A DNA stretch of 30,622 nucleotides from Gallionellaceae bacterium UBA5126 (GTDB lineage Bacteria > Pseudomonadota > Gammaproteobacteria > Burkholderiales > Gallionellaceae). Position 1 is the stretch's first letter; every line of letters starts with the position of its first letter. A model generated the notes under the pieces. That model was not told the origin of the DNA, ran no database searches, and was given only the letters and a program-made list of their open reading frames with translations. The DNA lies in the NCBI GenBank assembly GCA_002414205.1, contig DHYQ01000029.1, positions 1,731-32,352 on the forward strand. Reading direction: 5' to 3'. Position numbers and translations under genes: made by a program. Positions 26,383-30,622 of this stretch are shown piece after piece.

Positions 26383-28539
26383 TTACACCGGCTGCAAAAT
26401 CACCCCGGCCAGCGGCGGCAGGTTAAGTGTGGCCGACCAGGGCAAGTCCATCCACGGCACCGCCTCGGCGACCACGACGCCGGCATTGCCTTGATTGCTG
26501 CCGCCGTAGTATTCCGAATCGCTGTTGAGGATTTCGCGGTATTCACCGGCTTCTGGCAAACCCAGACGGAAGTTGGGGCGGAACACCGGGGTCAGGTTGA
26601 CCAGCACGATGACTTGCCGCCCGTCGCGGGCCAAGCGGCGATAGGACAGCACGGATTTGTCGGCGTCGGTGCAGTCCACCCAGCGGAAGCCGTCGGACTG
26701 GAAGTCTTGTTCATGCAGTGCCGGTAAATCGCGGTACAGCACGTTCAGATCGTGGCTGAGATTGTGCACGCCGCGATGCCAGTGCTCGCGCAACTGCCAC
26801 CATTCCAGCTCCCAGCGGTCTTGCCATTCGCGCCCCTGGCCGAATTCGTTGCCCATGAAGTTGAGCTTCTTGCCCGGCGTGGTCATCTGATACAGCAGCA
26901 GCAGGCGCAGGTTGGCAAACTGTTGCCAAGCGTCGCCCGGCATCTTGCCCAGCAGCGAGCCTTTGCCGTGCACCACTTCGTCATGCGAGAACGGCAGGAT
27001 GAAGTTTTCGCTGTAAGCGTACATCTGGCCGAAGGTGAGCTGGTTGTGGTGGTAGCGGCGGTAAATCGGGTCGTAGTGGAAATAGCGCAGGGTGTCGTTC
27101 ATCCAGCCCATGTTCCACTTCATGGAGAAGCCCAAGCCGCCGATGTAGGTGGGACGCGATACGCCGGGCCAGGAGGTGGATTCCTCGGCCATGGTCAGTG
27201 CGCCGGGGAAGGCTTCGTGCACCATGATGTTCATGGCTCGCAGGAATTCCACAGCATCGAGGTTTTCCCGTCCGCCGTATTTGTTGGGCAGCCATTGCCC
27301 TTCGCTGCGCGAGTAATCGAGGTAGAGCATGGAGGCCACCGCATCCACACGCAGGCCGTCGAAGTGGAACTCGGACAGCCAGAAGTGCGCGCTGGACAGC
27401 AAAAAGCTTTTCACCTCGTTGCGGCCATAGTTGAAGATGTAGGTGCCCCAGTCCTGATGCTTGCCCAGACGTGGGTCTTCGTGCTCAAACAGCGCGGTGC
27501 CGTCAAAGCGTGCCAAGGCGAAATCGTCGCTGGGGAAATGCGCGGGCACCCAGTCCAGCAACACGCCCAGCCCAGCCTGGTGGCAGGCATCAATCAGGGC
27601 ACGCAATTCGTCTGGCGAGCCAAAGCGGCTGCTGGGGGCGAAATAGCCAGTAGCCTGATAGCCCCAGGATTCGTCCAGCGGATGTTCGGACACTGGCAGC
27701 AATTCGATGTGGGTGTAGCCCATGCCCTTGACGTAGGGAATCAGGTCGCGGGTCAGCTCGGCGTAGGTGTACATGCGCCCGTCGGGGTGGCGTTTCCACG
27801 AGCCGAGATGCAATTCATACACATTGATGGCAGCGTGCATCCAGTCCCATTGGGCGCGCTGTTCCAGCCAGGCCTGATCGTGCCAGACATAGCCGCCCGC
27901 CGGAGCCGCCAGCGCCGCCGTGTGCGGGCGCAGCTCATAGCCTTGGGCGTAAGGGTCTGTTTTGGTGAGGAGTTGCCCGCTGTCGCGGTTGCGGATTTCG
28001 TAGCGGTACAGGGCATGTTGGCGCACGCCGGGCAGGAAAATTTCCCACACCCCGCTGGCCCCGTGCAGACGCATGGGGTTGACCCGCCCGTCCCACTGGT
28101 TGAATTCGCCCACCACGCTGACGCGCTCGGCATTCGGTGCCCACACCGCAAAACGCACCCCGGCCACGCCCTCCAGCGTGACGGCATGCGAGCCCAGCAT
28201 GCGATAGCTCTGCCAAGCGGTGCCTTCGTTGAACAGGTGCAAGTCCATGTCGGACAAAGCGGGTGGGAATTGATACGGATCCATTACTTCGTGCTGATGG
28301 TGCCCATAGTGCACTCTCAGACGGTAAGGTCGGGCGGGTGCATTTTTACCCTGCCATTCAAAAATTCCGCCGGTATGTAACTGGGTAAACGCACCGTCAG
28401 CCCCTTCCACCAGTTCTACTTTGGTCGCCCCTGGGAAGAAACTCCGAATGCACCAGCCAGTCTTCGCCTGGTGTAATCCCAATACCCCGAACGGGTCGTG
28501 CAGACGTGCTTGTAATACCGCTTCCATCCATTGCGCCAT
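26383..28539 (-). CDS. glgB: 1,4-alpha-glucan branching enzyme (GH13)
   Basis: GlgB introduces alpha-1,6 branches into glycogen. The 718-aa protein has an N-terminal CBM48-like region ([35 protein letters not shown] in outline), the GH13 barrel with the nucleophile Asp in [17 protein letters not shown] and the acid Glu in [10 protein letters not shown]. It also has [20 protein letters not shown] and an all-beta C-terminal domain. The start [18 protein letters not shown] at 28539 has a strong AGGAGG five to six bases upstream; the longer frame to 28623 runs into the divergent glgC leader and is not used. It is divergent from glgC, which makes its ADP-glucose precursor. Confidence 0.97.
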   Translation of the reverse strand: MAQWMEAVLQARLHDPFGVLGLHQAKTGWCIRSFFPGATKVELVEGADGAFTQLHTGGIFEWQGKNAPARPYRLRVHYGHHQHEVMDPYQFPPALSDMDLHLFNEGTAWQSYRMLGSHAVTLEGVAGVRFAVWAPNAERVSVVGEFNQWDGRVNPMRLHGASGVWEIFLPGVRQHALYRYEIRNRDSGQLLTKTDPYAQGYELRPHTAALAAPAGGYVWHDQAWLEQRAQWDWMHAAINVYELHLGSWKRHPDGRMYTYAELTRDLIPYVKGMGYTHIELLPVSEHPLDESWGYQATGYFAPSSRFGSPDELRALIDACHQAGLGVLLDWVPAHFPSDDFALARFDGTALFEHEDPRLGKHQDWGTYIFNYGRNEVKSFLLSSAHFWLSEFHFDGLRVDAVASMLYLDYSRSEGQWLPNKYGGRENLDAVEFLRAMNIMVHEAFPGALTMAEESTSWPGVSRPTYIGGLGFSMKWNMGWMNDTLRYFHYDPIYRRYHHNQLTFGQMYAYSENFILPFSHDEVVHGKGSLLGKMPGDAWQQFANLRLLLLYQMTTPGKKLNFMGNEFGQGREWQDRWELEWWQLREHWHRGVHNLSHDLNVLYRDLPALHEQDFQSDGFRWVDCTDADKSVLSYRRLARDGRQVIVLVNLTPVFRPNFRLGLPEAGEYREILNSDSEYYGGSNQGNAGVVVAEAVPWMDLPWSATLNLPPLAGVILQPV

Positions 28540-28557
28540 TTTCCCTCCTGATTGTCC

Positions 28558-28587
28558 TTGTCTAACGCGGCAATTGTAAATGATAAT
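28558..28587 (+). promoter_or_regulatory. Candidate glgC promoter
   Basis: TTGTCT (28558-28563) and GATAAT (28582-28587, 5 of 6) are 18 bp apart in the 84-bp space between the divergent glgB and glgC starts. The predicted transcript begins near 28594. No glgB promoter could be picked out with confidence. Confidence 0.35.
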
Positions 28588-28623
28588 GCCCCCACTACGG
28601 CACACTATACAGGAGAGGGGCAC

Positions 28624-29949
28624 ATGAAGACTGAATTAAGCTATCTGCACAAAAAATATCAAAGCAACGCGAGCGGGCTGTCGCAGCGCTTTGTTAGCCG
28701 GATTACCAAGAATACCTATGCGATGGTGCTGGCAGGCGGTCGAGGGAGCCGTCTGCACCAGTTGACCGATTGGCGCGCCAAGCCTGCCGTACCATTTGGC
28801 GGCAAATTTCGCATCATCGACTTTGTGCTGTCCAATTGCGTTAACTCCGGCATTCGCCGTATCGGCGTGGCGACGCAGTACAAATCACACAGCCTGATTC
28901 AACACATTCAACGTGGTTGGTCGTTTCTGAACGGCCAATTTGGTGAGTTTGTGGATTTGTTGCCCGCACAGCAACGCATTAGCGAAGACCAATGGTACAA
29001 GGGCACGGCAGATGCGGTGTTCCAGAATCTGGACATCATCCGCGAAAGCGGGGCGGACTTCGTGCTGATTTTGGCCGGGGATCACGTCTACAAGATGGAC
29101 TACGGCAAATTGTTGGCTTTCCATGTGGAAAAGAAGGCCGATATGACCGTCGCCTGTTTGGAAGTGCCTGTTAAGGATGCCTCCGGCTTTGGTGTGATGG
29201 CGGTGGATGATGATGCGCGTGTGGTGCAGTTCACCGAAAAACCAGCGAATCCTGCCAGTATCCCCGGCAAACCCGGCGTGTCGTTGGCCAGCATGGGGAT
29301 TTACGTATTCAATAGCAAGTTCCTGTTCGAGCAACTGATCCGGGATGCTGACGACTCTAAATCCAGTCATGACTTTGGTAAGGATTTGATTCCACACATG
29401 GTCAACAAGTATCGGGTGTACGCGCAGAGCTTCGATCAGAGCTGTGTCGGCATGGGCGATGACGACGTGCCCTACTGGCGTGATGTCGGCACGATTGATT
29501 CCTATTGGGAAGCCAACATGGAGTTGACCAAGGTATTGCCGGATCTGAATATGTACGATCAGGAATGGCCAATCTGGACGCATCAGGAGCAGTTGCCACC
29601 GGCCAAGTTTGTGTTCGATGAAAATGAACGGCGTGGCATGGCGATTGATTCGCTGGTATCGGGTGGTTGTATCGTGAGTGGCTCCACGGTGCGCCACTCC
29701 TTGCTGTTCTCCGACGTGCGCGTCAACAGCTACTCCACCATCGAGGATTCCGTGTTGCTGCCAAATGTGGATGTCGGGCGCTATGTCACGCTGAAGCGGG
29801 TGATTGTCGATAAAAACTGCAAGATTCCTGAAGGCATGGAGATCGGCGTTAACCCTGAAGAAGACCGCAAACGCTTCAGTGTCAGCCCCAATGGCATCAC
29901 CCTGGTTACCCCGGAAATGCTGGGGCAACAAATTCGCAGTATCCGCTAG
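28624..29949 (+). CDS. glgC: Glucose-1-phosphate adenylyltransferase
   Basis: GlgC makes ADP-glucose, the committed step of bacterial glycogen synthesis. The 441-aa protein shows the nucleotide-binding motif [28 protein letters not shown], given here in outline (about 36-63), [11 protein letters not shown], the substrate-binding [13 protein letters not shown] and DYGKLLAFH blocks. A C-terminal left-handed beta-helix follows ([29 protein letters not shown], about 355-385). Start 28624 is chosen because GGAGAGGGG precedes it; the upstream frame to 28552 lacks family similarity. An intrinsic terminator follows 14 bp after the stop. Confidence 0.97.
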   Translation: MKTELSYLHKKYQSNASGLSQRFVSRITKNTYAMVLAGGRGSRLHQLTDWRAKPAVPFGGKFRIIDFVLSNCVNSGIRRIGVATQYKSHSLIQHIQRGWSFLNGQFGEFVDLLPAQQRISEDQWYKGTADAVFQNLDIIRESGADFVLILAGDHVYKMDYGKLLAFHVEKKADMTVACLEVPVKDASGFGVMAVDDDARVVQFTEKPANPASIPGKPGVSLASMGIYVFNSKFLFEQLIRDADDSKSSHDFGKDLIPHMVNKYRVYAQSFDQSCVGMGDDDVPYWRDVGTIDSYWEANMELTKVLPDLNMYDQEWPIWTHQEQLPPAKFVFDENERRGMAIDSLVSGGCIVSGSTVRHSLLFSDVRVNSYSTIEDSVLLPNVDVGRYVTLKRVIVDKNCKIPEGMEIGVNPEEDRKRFSVSPNGITLVTPEMLGQQIRSIR

Positions 29950-29963
29950 TCACTCTCTTGACA

Positions 29964-29984
29964 CCCCGCCTCCGGCGGGGTTTT
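29964..29984 (+). terminator. Intrinsic terminator after glgC
   Basis: CCCCGCC (29964-29970) pairs with GGCGGGG (29974-29980) around TCC, followed by TTTT. It lies between glgC and the GH57 gene, whose start codon is only 7 bp further on. The 3' arm GGCGGGG is also the only Shine-Dalgarno-like sequence for that gene. Confidence 0.8.
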
Positions 29985-29990
29985 CCTGCC

Positions 29991-30622
29991 ATGAAAAAAC
30001 CTGTTGATCTTGTCTTCCTCTGGCATATGCACCAGCCAGATTACCGCGATTATGAAACGGGCGATTTTGTTTTGCCCTGGACATACCTGCACGCCATCAA
30101 GGATTACACCGACATGGCCGCTCATCTGGAGCGTCATCCCAAGGTGCGCGCCGTGGTGAATTTTGTGCCCATTCTGCTCGACCAAATCGAGGATTACGTC
30201 GATCAGTTTGCCACAGGCACCCTGCGCGACCCCTTGTTGCGTCTGCTGGCGCATCCTGATCCGGTGCAATTCAGCACCGCCGAGCGTGCATTGGTCTTTG
30301 AGTGCTGTTTCCGCAGTAACGAAGCCAAAATGATTGCGCCGTATCCCGCGTATAAACGGCTGCACAGTCTGTATGCCGGGTTGCAGCACGATGGGGAAGC
30401 CACCTTGGCCTATCTGTCCGGGCAATACTTGGCCGATTTGCTGACCTGGTATCACTTGGCCTGGTTTGGCGAAAGCGTGCGCCGTGAGCAGCCGCTGTTG
30501 TTGGAGCTGATGAAAAAAGGGCAAGGCTTTACCCTGGAAGACCGTCAGGACGTGCTGAAGCTGATTGCGCACTGCTTGTCCGGCATCATCCCGCGCTACC
30601 GCAAGCTGGAAGAAAACGGCCA
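29991..30622 (+). CDS. Glycoside hydrolase family 57 protein, N-terminal part
   Basis: The frame opens at ATG 29991 and stays open for 210 codons to the window end. It starts MKKPVDLVFLWHMHQPDYRD; the WHMHQPxYR motif is the hallmark first conserved region of GH57, a retaining family of amylases, glucanotransferases and branching enzymes. Further matching blocks are WTYLHAIKDYTDMAAHLERH and VNFVPILLDQIEDY. The catalytic residues lie beyond the window. Its place next to glgC and glgB suggests a role in glycogen or maltodextrin turnover. No good Shine-Dalgarno site exists apart from the terminator arm. Confidence 0.92.
   Translation, partial: MKKPVDLVFLWHMHQPDYRDYETGDFVLPWTYLHAIKDYTDMAAHLERHPKVRAVVNFVPILLDQIEDYVDQFATGTLRDPLLRLLAHPDPVQFSTAERALVFECCFRSNEAKMIAPYPAYKRLHSLYAGLQHDGEATLAYLSGQYLADLLTWYHLAWFGESVRREQPLLLELMKKGQGFTLEDRQDVLKLIAHCLSGIIPRYRKLEENG

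Noticed and set aside
26752..28380. 542-codon open frame antisense to glgB
   Set aside because: Same reason: a low-information shadow of a certain gene on the opposite strand.

Overview
The window is a chromosomal segment of a moderately GC-rich Proteobacterium, most likely a Betaproteobacterium. The evidence is the gene orders hfq-hflX-hflK-hflC-hisZ-purA and rimP-nusA-infB-rbfA-truB, the presence of HisZ (the HisRS-like regulator used with short HisG), and the FdsD-type formate dehydrogenase subunit. The genus cannot be settled by eye. No rRNA or tRNA gene was seen.

Left end (1-5128): a complete type II-C CRISPR-Cas locus apart from the truncated far end of the array. The array (36-bp repeats, about 30-bp spacers) reads on the + strand and ends in a strong terminator. 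cas2, cas1 and a compact cas9 (about 1049 aa) lie on the - strand and run towards it. A short tracrRNA sits on the + strand just upstream of cas9. It has a sigma70-like promoter, an anti-repeat with 24 perfectly matching bases, and an intrinsic terminator. The repeats end in an extended -10 like element, as in Neisseria II-C arrays, so each spacer may have its own promoter.

Middle left (5149-9864, - strand): tgt, then a Fic-fold protein whose catalytic His is replaced by Gln. Next comes an AT-rich three-gene cassette: a PD-(D/E)XK-like nuclease, an isochorismatase-like cysteine hydrolase and a coiled-coil protein with two C-terminal membrane segments. It is packed between a small conserved gene that follows purA and the Fic gene. 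The tight coupling, odd composition and nuclease/enzyme/membrane make-up suggest a mobile accessory, possibly anti-phage, system that I do not recognise.

Centre (9406-22217): the housekeeping block. hfq, hflX, hflK, hflC, hisZ, purA and a small hypothetical gene are on the - strand; the divergent rimP, nusA, infB, rbfA, truB cluster (transcription/translation and ribosome maturation) is on the + strand. Plausible promoters lie between hfq and rimP, and there is an attenuator-like hairpin in the rimP leader.

Right (22329-30622): fdsD and fdhD (formate dehydrogenase delta subunit and sulfur carrier/sulfurtransferase), then an AT-rich Shedu-type (DUF4263) nuclease gene inserted between fdhD and pgi. 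A glycogen cluster follows: glgB (-), divergent glgC (+) and a GH57 glycosidase cut by the window end. Palindromic GTAG-headed REP-like pairs occupy the truB/fdsD and pgi/glgB gaps. The window therefore carries two recognised defence loci (II-C and Shedu) and one candidate new one, each set directly among housekeeping genes.
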